Shown piece by piece: positions 15,740 through 23,837 of a stretch of 64,000 nt of DNA; within the stretch, counting starts at the first letter, position 1; every line of letters begins with the position of its first letter. The notes under the pieces are model-generated. The model worked only from the letters and a program-made list of their open reading frames with translations, had not been told where the DNA came from and did not search any database. Source of the DNA: Bacteroidaceae bacterium (GTDB lineage Bacteria; Bacteroidota; Bacteroidia; Bacteroidales; Bacteroidaceae); NCBI GenBank assembly GCA_017469925.1, contig JAFUFK010000005.1, forward strand, positions 84,684 to 148,683. The letters run 5' to 3'. Position numbers and translations under genes: made by a program.

Positions 15740-17947
15740 ATGAAGACATTAGTTACAGCCCTGATGGCCCTGACCACGTTGGGAGCATGGGCACAGACAC
15801 AGGAGGAGAAGGCCGATTCCCTGCAGGAGGAACGGCGCGACAGCATCCAGTTGGAGGCCGAACTGCCGACCGTAGCCATCACGGCACAGCGGCAGTTGGT
15901 GACGCAGGACATCGACCGCATAGGCTACGACGTCTCGGCCGATGAGGACAGCCGTACGCACAGCGTCCTCGATATGCTTCGCAAGGTGCCTTTCGTGACT
16001 GTCGACGGCGAGGAGAATATCCTGGTGAAGGGTTCCTCGGCTTTTAAGATTTACAAGAACGGGCGCTTCGATCCCACGCTCACGAAGAACGCGCGCGAAG
16101 TCCTGCGCTCCATGCCGGCAACGATGGTGCGTCGCATCGAGGTCATCACGTCGCCGGGGGCCAAGGAAGACGCCGAAGGCACGGAGGCGATACTGAACAT
16201 CGTGCTCATGGACGGCAGGCACATGGAGGGGATGACGGGGAGCCTGTCGGCCAACATCAATACCCTGCTGCACCCGAATGCCAGCGCTTACCTGATGACG
16301 CAGGCGGGACGGCTGACCACGAGCCTGAACTATGGCTACGGAGGGATGTCGAAGCGCGAGACCCAGGGCTACTACGACGGCTGGATGGACTATGCGGAGA
16401 CGGGCCACCACGTCGCGAGCCAGAGTCGGCAGCAGTCGCCGGGCAGCGTGCACAACGTCAGCCTCGACATGAGCCTGGAACTGGACACGCTGAACCTCAT
16501 CTCCGCGTCCCTGGGCGGCTACTTCTACGACCTCAACGTACAGGGCGACTCGCACTGGGCCATGACCGACGCGACGGGCGCACCCCTGTATTCCTATTCC
16601 TCGCACTTCTGGATGCCCGACTACATGCACCAGTCGTGGCAGGGGCGGGCCGACTACGAACGGCGCACGCGGCGCAAGGACGAGCGACTGACCCTCTCCT
16701 ACATGCTGGCCCTGACGCGCCAGCGCACCGACGACGAGACTACGTACTCCGACCTCTGCGACGTGCCCTTCACGTACACGGGCCTGCTCAGCCGCAGCCG
16801 TGAGCACTTCACGGAGCATACGTGGCAACTCGACTGGCTGCGTCCGTTCTCACATGGTCACCAACTGGAGACGGGAGGGAAGTATATCTGCCGCCTGAAC
16901 CATAGCACGAACGAGCAGGACTATCAGGGGACACCGGACACTACGCGCACGACCTTCCGCCACCGCACCCACGTCGCTGCCCTCTACGGCGACTATACCT
17001 ACCGCCGTAAGCACCTGTCCTTGCGGACCGGGCTCCGCTACGAGTACAGCCGCATGGTGGGGTGGGGCATCCGCCATCGTCTGCACGACCTCGTCCCACG
17101 CGCCGTACTCCACTGGCGCATGTCCGACCGCCAGAGCCTGAAACTTGAGTACGTCACCACCATGAGCCGCCCGGGCATCGCCTACCTCAACCCCGCCGTC
17201 GAGCGCTCACCCTTCCGAGTCCGCCAGGGCAACGCCGCCTTGCGCAGCAGCCGACAGCAGAGCCTATACCTTATATATATGTATATGGGCCGCCGCCTGA
17301 CCCTCAACCTTGCGCCGGCGGTGAAGTGGAGCCACGACGGCATCGGCCCGGTGCTGACCACCCAGGGCGACGTCCACTACCAGACCTACGGCAACGTCAT
17401 CGACCACCGTCGCCTGCAACTTGAGGGCTACCTCCAGTGGCGACCGTGGGAAAAGACCACGGTCGCCGTGAACGCAAACCTGGGACAAGACCGCTACGCG
17501 AACGGGCAGTTGGCCTTGCACGACGGGCAGTCCGGCCTCCGCCTCTCGCGCTTCTCCGGCTTCGTCTACGGCTACGTGCAGCAGAAGGTCTGGTGGCGTC
17601 TGCAACTGACACTGGCTGGTTACGGCCAGGTGGGCCACGCCATCGCCGGCGTATACGGTTACGACGACCCGTGGTGGGCGGGCAGCATGAGCCTGCAACG
17701 CTCGTTCCTGCGCGACGACCGCCTCAGCCTTCGCCTCTCGGCCAACCTGCCCTTCACCGCCTACAAGGGCTACACGAATCATGTCATTCAGGGCGATTAC
17801 ACGCAGACGAGCCATCAACGCAGCCGCAGCCGCTCGTTCTTGCTCTCCCTCACCTACCGCTTCGGACAACTCAAGGCCCACATGCGCAAGGCCGAGACCA
17901 GTATCGAGAACGACGACATCGTCGGGGGGATAACGAAGGGAAATTAG
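15740..17947 (+). CDS. Outer-membrane beta-barrel protein, TonB-receptor-like (OMP_b-brl_3 type)
   Basis: Outer-membrane protein of 735 aa. The signal peptide MKTLVTALMALTTLGAWAQ is followed by a plug-like domain (about 45-155: LPTVAITAQRQLV, VLDMLRKVPFVTVDGEEN, EVLRSMPATMVRRIEVITSP) and a long beta-barrel of alternating aromatic strands. There is no N-terminal carboxypeptidase-regulatory-like domain and I see no SusD partner, so a SusC role is unlikely; peptide, siderophore or metal uptake, or a structural role, remain open. The ATG at 15740 is set by the signal peptide and preceded by AGGA. Expression is probably controlled by the membrane regulator immediately upstream through the 15646-15672 repeats. 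Confidence 0.82.
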   Translation: MKTLVTALMALTTLGAWAQTQEEKADSLQEERRDSIQLEAELPTVAITAQRQLVTQDIDRIGYDVSADEDSRTHSVLDMLRKVPFVTVDGEENILVKGSSAFKIYKNGRFDPTLTKNAREVLRSMPATMVRRIEVITSPGAKEDAEGTEAILNIVLMDGRHMEGMTGSLSANINTLLHPNASAYLMTQAGRLTTSLNYGYGGMSKRETQGYYDGWMDYAETGHHVASQSRQQSPGSVHNVSLDMSLELDTLNLISASLGGYFYDLNVQGDSHWAMTDATGAPLYSYSSHFWMPDYMHQSWQGRADYERRTRRKDERLTLSYMLALTRQRTDDETTYSDLCDVPFTYTGLLSRSREHFTEHTWQLDWLRPFSHGHQLETGGKYICRLNHSTNEQDYQGTPDTTRTTFRHRTHVAALYGDYTYRRKHLSLRTGLRYEYSRMVGWGIRHRLHDLVPRAVLHWRMSDRQSLKLEYVTTMSRPGIAYLNPAVERSPFRVRQGNAALRSSRQQSLYLIYMYMGRRLTLNLAPAVKWSHDGIGPVLTTQGDVHYQTYGNVIDHRRLQLEGYLQWRPWEKTTVAVNANLGQDRYANGQLALHDGQSGLRLSRFSGFVYGYVQQKVWWRLQLTLAGYGQVGHAIAGVYGYDDPWWAGSMSLQRSFLRDDRLSLRLSANLPFTAYKGYTNHVIQGDYTQTSHQRSRSRSFLLSLTYRFGQLKAHMRKAETSIENDDIVGGITKGN

Positions 17948-18363
17948 GATTTATGACAACGAAATTTATTTTTTTCAACAACGAATTTAACGAATTAAAC
18001 GAATTAAAGATATGGGATTAAAACACAGATTACACAGATTTCACAGATTAAGAATACTATTTTTCAACAACGAATTACACGAATTTCACGAATTATGGAT
18101 GTGGTATTTAAACACAGATTACACAGATTTCACAGATTAAGAATACTATTTTTCAACAACGAATTACACGAATTTCACGAATTAATTAAGTATTTGTTTG
18201 CGATAAAGGCCGTAAGGCCAATTCGTGAAATTCGTGTAATTCGTGGTTAAATAAAATAAAGTTAATTCGTTTAATTCGTTAAATTCGTTGTTAAATGAAA
18301 TAAAGATAATCTGTGAAATCCGTGTAATCTGTGTTGAAATGTCAGTTTAATAGTTGTTTAGAT
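17948..18363. repeat. Intergenic block of composite direct and inverted repeats
   Basis: No gene is seen in these 416 bases. A block of about 74 bp is present twice (18022-18095 and 18112-18184), combining an ACAGATTACACAGATTTCACAG motif split over units with a CGAATTACACGAATTTCACG-type motif. Inverted partners follow at about 18215-18245 (AATTCGTGAAATTCGTG), 18261-18290 (AATTCGTTTAATTCG) and 18308-18335 (AATCTGTGAAATCCGTG), mirroring the left-hand motifs, so the whole gap could fold on itself. A single AATGTCAG half-site like those at 15646-15672 lies near 18338-18345. Confidence 0.75.
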
Positions 18364-18930
18364 ATGAAGAGTTTATGCATTACATTCCTGTGTCTGGTGC
18401 TGTTGGCGGCGGTGCTTGCCGCACTGAACCACCATCGTGAGCACAGCCACGACGAGGACACGTACCTCGAAGGTCTGGAGCATCGGCTCCAGTGTGCCGA
18501 CTGGCAGGAGTACACCGACCCGACCTACGGCTACCGTATGCGCTATCCCTCGTGCTTCCTGCCCGCCGAGGCCGAGGGCGAGGGGGCCGTGCGCTTCGCC
18601 TACGTCGAGGAGATGCCGCTGCGCCAGGTCCAGTACATGACCCTGGAGGTCGATACCGAGGTCCTGCGCGACACCCTCGACCCCTACGCCGAGATGCGCC
18701 GTCGGGCCCAGGACATCGGCGGTGTCTGTCTGCGCCGAAGTCCCACGGAGTACCTCATGACTGCCCTCTTGAAGAGCCGCGACCCCCACGTCACCGCCTA
18801 CCACATGCAGGCGAAGTACGTCCTCCGCCAGCGCATCTGGTTCGTCCAGACCCTGCTCTATCCCGAGGACTTCGCCCCGGCCGTCGGCCGCCTTGTCCAC
18901 GAGGTCGAGGCCTGGCAACCGTGGGAGTAG
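18364..18930 (+). CDS. Small membrane-anchored or secreted protein of unknown function
   Basis: Unrecognised 188-aa protein. The N-terminus MKSLCITFLCLVLLAAVLAA is a signal anchor or signal peptide, followed by a His/Asp/Glu-rich stretch (NHHREHSHDEDTY) and a compact alpha/beta region containing YGYRMRYPSCFLPAEAEG, a phrasing seen in PsbP/DcrB-like stress proteins. That similarity is only suggestive. It sits 102 bp before the sigma-factor gene and may be its first co-transcribed partner. Start chosen at the ATG at 18364, directly before the hydrophobic segment. Confidence 0.65.
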   Translation: MKSLCITFLCLVLLAAVLAALNHHREHSHDEDTYLEGLEHRLQCADWQEYTDPTYGYRMRYPSCFLPAEAEGEGAVRFAYVEEMPLRQVQYMTLEVDTEVLRDTLDPYAEMRRRAQDIGGVCLRRSPTEYLMTALLKSRDPHVTAYHMQAKYVLRQRIWFVQTLLYPEDFAPAVGRLVHEVEAWQPWE

Positions 18931-19032
18931 CATCGCAAGTCCAAGTTTTTTTTGCCTCATCCGCTATTTTTTTCAATTTTCACCGACATATTCTCGTTAT
19001 ACCTGTGTATATAAGGGTAGAAAGGCAGAACG

Positions 19033-19584
19033 ATGGAAGACCTGGAACAACGAATGATAGATGCGGCCCGAAGGGGCCAGGCCGAGGGCTACGGGTACCT
19101 GATGACGAGGTACGGCCGTCGGGTACATCTGCTCGTGAGCCAGGTGATACGGGACGCCCGCGACGCGGAGGAGGTGGCGCAGGATGCCTTCGTCCGGGCC
19201 TTCGACAGGCTGGAGGCGTTCGACCCGGGGCGGGGCAGTTTCGCGACATGGATAGGGCGCATAGCCTGGAACTTGGCGCTGAACGCCGCGCGGGGGCAGG
19301 GCGACAAGGGGCTAGAGTTCCTAGACAATCTAGATAATCTAGAGAGACTAGATGGACTAGACAATCTAGGAAATCTAGACCATCTAGAAGAGACCGAGCG
19401 CCTCGCGCTGCTGGACAGGGCCATCGACCGCCTGCGCCCCGAGGAGCGGACGCTGCTGCACCTGCGCTACTACGACGGGCGGTCGCTCCAGGAAATCGCC
19501 GAGGTCATGCAGACGGCGACGGGGCCCCTGGCCAGCAGGCTGCAACGAATCAGACAGAAACTCAGTAAACTCATAGGCTTATGA
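19033..19584 (+). CDS. ECF-type RNA polymerase sigma factor
   Basis: Sigma-70 family, group 4, 183 aa. Region 2 (about residues 15-85) includes YGYLMTRYGRRVHLLVSQV, DAEEVAQDAFVRAFDRL and FATWIGRIAWNLALN. Region 4 (about 122-180) has LRPEERTLLHLRYYDGRSLQEIAEVM and a helix-turn-helix ending SRLQRIRQKLSKL. The linker between them, residues 94-120, is a pure (Leu-Asp/Glu-X)9 run encoded by nine tandem 9-bp CTAGNNNNN units. The stop overlaps the next gene's ATG (ATGA at 19581-19584), the usual coupling to an anti-sigma factor. Confidence 0.9.
   Translation: MEDLEQRMIDAARRGQAEGYGYLMTRYGRRVHLLVSQVIRDARDAEEVAQDAFVRAFDRLEAFDPGRGSFATWIGRIAWNLALNAARGQGDKGLEFLDNLDNLERLDGLDNLGNLDHLEETERLALLDRAIDRLRPEERTLLHLRYYDGRSLQEIAEVMQTATGPLASRLQRIRQKLSKLIGL
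19312..19392 (+). repeat. Nine tandem 9-bp CTAGA-type units inside the sigma-factor linker
   Basis: Units begin at 19312, 19321, 19330, 19339, 19348, 19357, 19366, 19375 and 19384; eight start CTAGA and one CTAGG. Each encodes Leu, then Asp, Glu or Gly, then a variable residue. The repeat replaces the normally variable linker between sigma regions 2 and 4 and keeps the frame. Confidence 0.9.
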
Positions 19585-20297
19585 AAGAGACGATGGACAA
19601 ACCGAATGACGGACTCCGGCGCACAGCCGCAGGGCGACGCGAGGGCGACCTCGACGACCTGCTGCGCGAAGCCCTGGAGCGGCGGGCCGAGAGGGTTCCG
19701 GCCCTGTCGGACGACTTTCAGGACAGGGTGATGGCACGGATAAGGCCCCTGTCCAACTCCCCTCGAGGGGAGGAGGGCCGAGGCCAGCGCCGCTGGTGGA
19801 TGGTGTCCCCGGCCATCGGGGTGGCAGCGGCCGTCGTTGTCGGGCTGTTCTTCCTTTGGCAAGAGCCGAAGGGCGGGGCGAACGGGTTTGACGGGCACGA
19901 TGAGTCGGCGGCCCGTGTTGTGGCCACGGAGGGCGAGAGGCCGGGCGGTGAGGCGGCAACGCCGGCGGGGAGGGCGGAAACATCGGCGGGAAAACCGCCG
20001 ACCACACTGCCCTTGGTCGCCGAGGCCCCCGCGCCTGTCCCCTCCCAACAAGGGAGAGCCGGGGGTGGGACCCCTGGGAGGACCGGGGGGGAGCCTGCCA
20101 AGAGGGCAGGGGATGGTGCCCCTAGGAGGGCCGGGGGAAAGTCGGCCAAGAGGGTGGGGGGCGACCCCGTGTCTGCCGCCTCTGTTGCCGACCTCTACGC
20201 CACCATCGACCTGATGACCGACCAGGCACTACGCGATGCCGAGCGCCTGGCGATAGAGACCCTCTCGCGCAATGTCGCTGCCGATACGCCGTCTTAG
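19581..20297 (+). CDS. Putative anti-sigma factor, single-pass membrane protein with low-complexity tail
   Basis: Translationally coupled to the sigma gene, which is the main ground for the assignment. The 238-aa protein has a charged cytosolic N-terminus (LDDLLREALERRAERVPALS, about 24-43, and DDFQDRVMARIRPL) that could be the sigma-binding helix bundle, one transmembrane helix at about 73-92 (VSPAIGVAAAVVVGLFFLW) and a Gly/Ala/Pro/Arg-rich periplasmic region of about 110 residues. A short helical end follows (ADLYATIDLMTDQALRDAER). The low-complexity region is encoded by GC-rich repeats (20041-20165) that look like intergenic filler. No zinc-finger (ZAS) motif is visible. Confidence 0.65.
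   Translation: MKETMDKPNDGLRRTAAGRREGDLDDLLREALERRAERVPALSDDFQDRVMARIRPLSNSPRGEEGRGQRRWWMVSPAIGVAAAVVVGLFFLWQEPKGGANGFDGHDESAARVVATEGERPGGEAATPAGRAETSAGKPPTTLPLVAEAPAPVPSQQGRAGGGTPGRTGGEPAKRAGDGAPRRAGGKSAKRVGGDPVSAASVADLYATIDLMTDQALRDAERLAIETLSRNVAADTPS
20041..20165 (+). repeat. GC-rich intergenic-type repeats within the anti-sigma coding sequence
   Basis: Loose repeats of AAGGGAGAGCCGGGGGTGGG, CTGGGAGGACCGGGGGG, AAGAGGGCAGGGGATGG and related strings encode the GRAGGGTPGRTGGEPAKRAG-like region. A shorter piece, CCCCTCGAGGGGAGGAGGGC, lies near 19758-19780. A seven-G tract lies at 20085-20091. Confidence 0.65.
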
Positions 20298-20385
20298 TGC
20301 ATAGTTCACAGTTCATAGTTCATAGTTCATAGTTCATAATGCATAATTCTTCATTCTTCTTTCTTGATTCTTAATTAATATAGAC
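20298..20385. repeat. 9-bp AGTTCAT tandem repeat before the secreted-protein gene
   Basis: AGTTCAT recurs four to five times at a 9-bp period from about 20305 to 20340. It is followed by TTCTTCATTCTTC-type repeats up to the ATG at 20386. Confidence 0.7.
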
Positions 20386-22440
20386 ATGAAACGCCTAATC
20401 TTTCTTCTCTTAACTTTCAACTTTCAACTTTCAACTTTCAACTCCCTTCGGGCTCAACCCCACGTCGATGCCGCCTTCCGTGCACTGGCCTTGGAGGCCA
20501 CCGGCGGGGAGATGGCGGAGGAAAAGGTGCATTCCTCGGCCACGGATGCCCGGTTTACGCTCAAGATGCACGTGCCCTTCTACCTCCGACCCGAGCAACA
20601 AGGGCTGCTGACGGCCGTGTATGAGGCCATGGAGACCGACCGCGCGACGCGCACACAATACTACCTTCAGGACGCCTTCTCGGCCCGGCAGCGGCCCATC
20701 CGCATGGACACGCCCCACCAGTCGTCGTACTGGCTGACCGACGAGTCCTCGAACGTCTTGTGGGGAGGCTTCTTCGTCGAGGCCGACGAGGAGGTGGACC
20801 TGCCGACCACGGTCCTGGCCCCCGGGCAGTCGCGTCCCACGCTTTACCGCTACTACTTCCTGTCCTACCAGATCGAGGGCGATGGCATGATGTCGGGATT
20901 CATCGAGCGCATCACCTTCGACGCCGATACGCAGGAGCCGCACATCCAGCCGGTCGGCCGGCCGAAGTACCAGCCCCTCGTCGACGCCATCACGGCCTTC
21001 GGTGCCGACCCGAATGTGCAGTTGCGCCGCAACCTCAGCGAACGCCGCGCCGCAGCCACGGGACAGTGGACCCACATCCACTCGACCCTGGGCTTCAACC
21101 TGCCCCTCGAGGACGAGGCACGTCTGCTGGGACCGCTCTGGAAGGCCTTCCTCCAGGAGGAGCAACACGCCTACCGTTTCCTGAACAAACCCGCGGGGCA
21201 GGTGGCCAGCGACGTGCAGATCGTCTGCGACGAACAGGGACATACCATCGGACTGGGCAGCCAGCAGGGCTGGAACATCGTGTACGTGTACTTCAACGAC
21301 GAGGACTTCCCGCGCAACCGCTACGTCTATGCCCTGTGGTACAAGGCGGACGTGCCCCGCCAGCGCATCGTGGGCGAACTCATCAAGATCAACACCCTGC
21401 GCCCCGAAGGCGGTACCGTGCAGTGGCCCTTCGTGCAGACGACGGTGCCCACATACCTGTGGCGCATGACCGTCAACCCCTACGACTATCGGGTGCAGGA
21501 ACAGGACGTCGTCGCCCCCTCCTCCTACCGTATGGAGCCCGACGTCGCTCGCATGCAAGCCATACTCCAGGACCTTCCCGGCCTCGACCTCCAGCCCCTG
21601 CGCGTCATGCTCGACACCCTGATGGCCGGGCGTGTGCGGCAAATCGACGCCTTCAACGTGGAGATGCTGGACATACAAGACCGCTATCGCGAGTCGCTCG
21701 AGGGGCTTCGCGACATGCAGAAACTGAACATCGACGCCCAGGAGTACAAGCGCATGACGCCCCAGGAACGTATCGACTACAACAACCGGGCCAGGGAGGA
21801 GTACCAGGCAGAGTTGGACCGATTGAACGAGATGTACTCGGAGTACGTAGTCAACATCGTCCGACGTCATAACACCCAGGACTACGGCATCTTCCGCCGC
21901 GACTCCCTGCCCAGCGACGTGTTCCGCGCGACATTCGGCATCCTCGTCATGGCCTACCGGGGCGACGGCTCCGAACACGATGCCCTGGTGGCCGAGCGCC
22001 TGCGCCAGATGGCCGAGATGGCCGGCGACGAAGCCTCGCGCCCCGTCCGCCTGGGTATGCTTCAGAAACTCGACAGCCTCGCGAACCTGCCCCATCCGAA
22101 CCTGCCCCGCAACATCGTCAGCGTGCCGCAGGAGAGCCTCGCCGAAGCGGTCATGGCCCTCGATGTCCGGCCCGACAAGCCGCACGCCTCCACCGAGCCA
22201 CCGTCGTCACCGCTGTTCCTTGTCGGCAAGAAAGTCCGGCTACCCAACGGCCAGATTGCCGTACACTCCTTGGACAAGACCACGCTCACGCTGCCCAACG
22301 GCGACACCATCCGTGCCGGAAAGATAACCGTCCACAACCGCAAGATGCGGAAGGCCGAACGCCGCCTCCGGCGAGCCGTGAAGCGAGCCAAACGGCGTTC
22401 TGAAAACATGCATCGCATGATTGAACGGCGATGGAAGTAA
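20386..22440 (+). CDS. Large secreted protein of unknown function
   Basis: I do not recognise the family. The 684-aa protein has a signal peptide (residues 1-23, ending LRAQ) whose middle, TFNFQLSTFN, is encoded by a 7-bp tandem repeat. The first 370 residues look globular with mixed alpha/beta composition (MHVPFYLRPEQQGLL, YRYYFLSYQIEGDGM, WNIVYVYFNDEDFPRNRYVY). Residues about 390-480 are helical and charged (MQKLNIDAQEYKRM, EYQAELDRLNEMYSEYV). A C-terminal end rich in Lys and Arg (KMRKAERRLRRAVKRAKRRS) closes it. As the last gene after sigma/anti-sigma it may be the main regulated product of that cassette (inference). Confidence 0.65.
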   Translation: MKRLIFLLLTFNFQLSTFNSLRAQPHVDAAFRALALEATGGEMAEEKVHSSATDARFTLKMHVPFYLRPEQQGLLTAVYEAMETDRATRTQYYLQDAFSARQRPIRMDTPHQSSYWLTDESSNVLWGGFFVEADEEVDLPTTVLAPGQSRPTLYRYYFLSYQIEGDGMMSGFIERITFDADTQEPHIQPVGRPKYQPLVDAITAFGADPNVQLRRNLSERRAAATGQWTHIHSTLGFNLPLEDEARLLGPLWKAFLQEEQHAYRFLNKPAGQVASDVQIVCDEQGHTIGLGSQQGWNIVYVYFNDEDFPRNRYVYALWYKADVPRQRIVGELIKINTLRPEGGTVQWPFVQTTVPTYLWRMTVNPYDYRVQEQDVVAPSSYRMEPDVARMQAILQDLPGLDLQPLRVMLDTLMAGRVRQIDAFNVEMLDIQDRYRESLEGLRDMQKLNIDAQEYKRMTPQERIDYNNRAREEYQAELDRLNEMYSEYVVNIVRRHNTQDYGIFRRDSLPSDVFRATFGILVMAYRGDGSEHDALVAERLRQMAEMAGDEASRPVRLGMLQKLDSLANLPHPNLPRNIVSVPQESLAEAVMALDVRPDKPHASTEPPSSPLFLVGKKVRLPNGQIAVHSLDKTTLTLPNGDTIRAGKITVHNRKMRKAERRLRRAVKRAKRRSENMHRMIERRWK
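20411..20441 (+). repeat. 7-bp AACTTTC tandem repeat encoding a signal-peptide core
   Basis: AACTTTC is repeated about four times without interruption. Because 21 nt is both three repeat units and seven codons, it encodes TFNFQLS then TFN. Similar GTTGAAA units appear in the intergenic DNA at 15553-15590. Confidence 0.8.
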
Positions 22441-22563
22441 TCCCCATCTCATACCGTTAGGTTTGAGGTTTAGTAAATAAGTTTAGTTTCTCGTGCCCCG
22501 CGGCCTGCGATAGGTAGCGGGGTACTTTATTGTCTGTTTATGATAGGCGAACCATGCCATCGG

Positions 22564-22685
22564 GGTAGTACAGCCTCGGCGTCATGGTAGTACAGCCTTG
22601 GCGCGATGGTAGTACAACCTCGGCATGATGGTTGTACAACCTCGGACACATGCTATATGCAATCTCGGCCATAAGGCTTATGCCC
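22564..22685. repeat. 22-bp-period array with palindromic centres, six units
   Basis: Twelve-base cores begin exactly every 22 bp at 22564, 22586, 22608, 22630, 22652 and 22674: GGTAGTACAGCC twice, GGTAGTACAACC, GGTTGTACAACC (a perfect palindrome), GCTATATGCAAT and AGGCTTATGCCC. The 10-bp linkers follow a loose TCGGNNNNAT pattern. It fills the gap between the convergent secreted-protein gene and folE. Confidence 0.85.
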
Positions 22686-22695
22686 TATGGCCGAG
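22664..22695. terminator. Hairpin at the end of the 22-bp array, possibly bidirectional
   Basis: A 10-bp stem CTCGGCCATA / TATGGCCGAG (22664-22673 with 22686-22695) encloses the sixth array core, which has its own GGC/GCC pairing. It lies between the stops of two convergent genes. The T-runs are poor, so termination is inferred from position. Confidence 0.5.
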
Positions 22696-22735
22696 GATTT
22701 ATATTCTGGAGTTCTTGCTCCGGAAGGTCTGTCGC

Positions 22736-23305
22736 TTACGACTCGTGACTGATGAGCTTGAGGAACTCGTCGCGCGTCTTGGCTGCACGGAAAGCGCCCG
22801 TGAAGTCGCTGGTGGTCGTGACGGAGCCTTGCTTTTCAACACCTCGCATCTGCATACACATGTGCTGGGCCTCGACTACGACCATGACACCAAGGGGGTG
22901 CAGGGCCTGCTGTATAGCCTCGCGTATCTGCAGGGTCATGCGCTCTTGTACCTGAAGACGATGGCTATAGCAATCTACGACCCGGGCTATCTTCGAGAGA
23001 CCCGTAATGTAGCCGTTGGGGATGTATGCCACATGGGCTTTGCCGTAGAAAGGTAGCAGGTGGTGCTCGCAGAGGCTGTAGAAGTTGATGTCTTTCACAA
23101 TGACCATCTGGCTGTAGTCTTCCTTGAACTTGGCCTGGTTGAGAATCTTGATGGGGTCTTCGTCGTAGCCTCGGGTGAGGTCAGCCATGGCTTTTGCTAC
23201 GCGGGAAGGTGTCTTCAGGAGCCCTTCGCGTCCGGCGTCTTCCCCGATGAGGGAGAGCATCTCGCGCACTCGCGTCTCAATATTCTGTTGCTGTTGGTTG
23301 TTCAT
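22736..23305 (-). CDS. folE: GTP cyclohydrolase I FolE
   Basis: First step of tetrahydrofolate (pterin) synthesis, GTP to dihydroneopterin triphosphate, as a cytosolic decamer. The 189-aa protein carries zinc ligands C79, H82 and C150 with the same spacing as E. coli C110/H113/C181, in [20 protein letters not shown] and [11 protein letters not shown]; the active-site His of the HHLLPF motif is present. I start at [10 protein letters not shown] (23305); M codons at 23317 and 23350 are possible but overlap the SPOR gene further. It is the last gene of the ndk operon. Confidence 0.95.
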   Translation of the reverse strand: MNNQQQQNIETRVREMLSLIGEDAGREGLLKTPSRVAKAMADLTRGYDEDPIKILNQAKFKEDYSQMVIVKDINFYSLCEHHLLPFYGKAHVAYIPNGYITGLSKIARVVDCYSHRLQVQERMTLQIREAIQQALHPLGVMVVVEAQHMCMQMRGVEKQGSVTTTSDFTGAFRAAKTRDEFLKLISHES

Positions 23306-23837
23306 AGACGTAGGCATTAATCTTACAACGTACGGTGATGGCTTCGCCAAACTTGCCTGTCCGGCGCATGTCCTTCAGAAGGGCTAACGCTTCGGCTCGC
23401 GTCTTGAAGTCGCCCACATGGCATATCCATCGGGGGTTGACGAATCGGGTATATACGGGTTGGTCCGGGAACTTCGACTTCACGAGGCCTTCCATCTGGT
23501 AGGCCTTGCGCTTGGCATCTCGTGAGTTCCCACCAGCATAGACCTGAACGCGATAGCCGTTAATCCTGACCTTGCGGGGTTGGATGCCCAAGAGGTCGGC
23601 TGAGAGGGTCGAGTCGGCGAGCAGCTGCGACAGGCCCGTTATGGTAGTCTCCGCCTGGGGCGTGGCGTTACCAGGTGTCTTGCGTCCGTTGACTAGGGCA
23701 TCGATGTCGGTATCGTGATGGATGCGAACCGTACCCTGTCCCGTCAGTACACGCTGAAGGCGCTCGGTGAACGTCTGTGCGGGCGCTAATGAACAATGGG
23801 CTATGAAGAGAGAAAGGATGACAACGAGCTGTTTCAT
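23277..23837 (-). CDS. SPOR-domain secreted protein
   Basis: The 186-aa exported protein has a signal peptide ([21 protein letters not shown]), a middle region of about 75 residues and a C-terminal SPOR domain at about 100-175 ([20 protein letters not shown], then [20 protein letters not shown]). SPOR domains bind denuded peptidoglycan strands at the septum, so a periplasmic cell-wall role is likely. The start at 23837 overlaps the tpiA stop by 4 bp, and the end overlaps folE by 29 bp. The order DoxX, tpiA, SPOR, folE is one I recall as common in Bacteroidales. Confidence 0.88.
   Translation of the reverse strand: MKQLVVILSLFIAHCSLAPAQTFTERLQRVLTGQGTVRIHHDTDIDALVNGRKTPGNATPQAETTITGLSQLLADSTLSADLLGIQPRKVRINGYRVQVYAGGNSRDAKRKAYQMEGLVKSKFPDQPVYTRFVNPRWICHVGDFKTRAEALALLKDMRRTGKFGEAITVRCKINAYVYEQPTATEY

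Noticed and set aside
15710-17947. SusC-type receptor of a polysaccharide utilisation locus
   Set aside because: No SusD gene, no carboxypeptidase-regulatory-like N-terminal domain and no glycan enzymes adjacent.
20431-22185. 584-aa minus-strand open frame opposite the secreted protein gene
   Set aside because: The plus-strand frame has a signal peptide, operon context and normal composition; the antisense frame has none of these.
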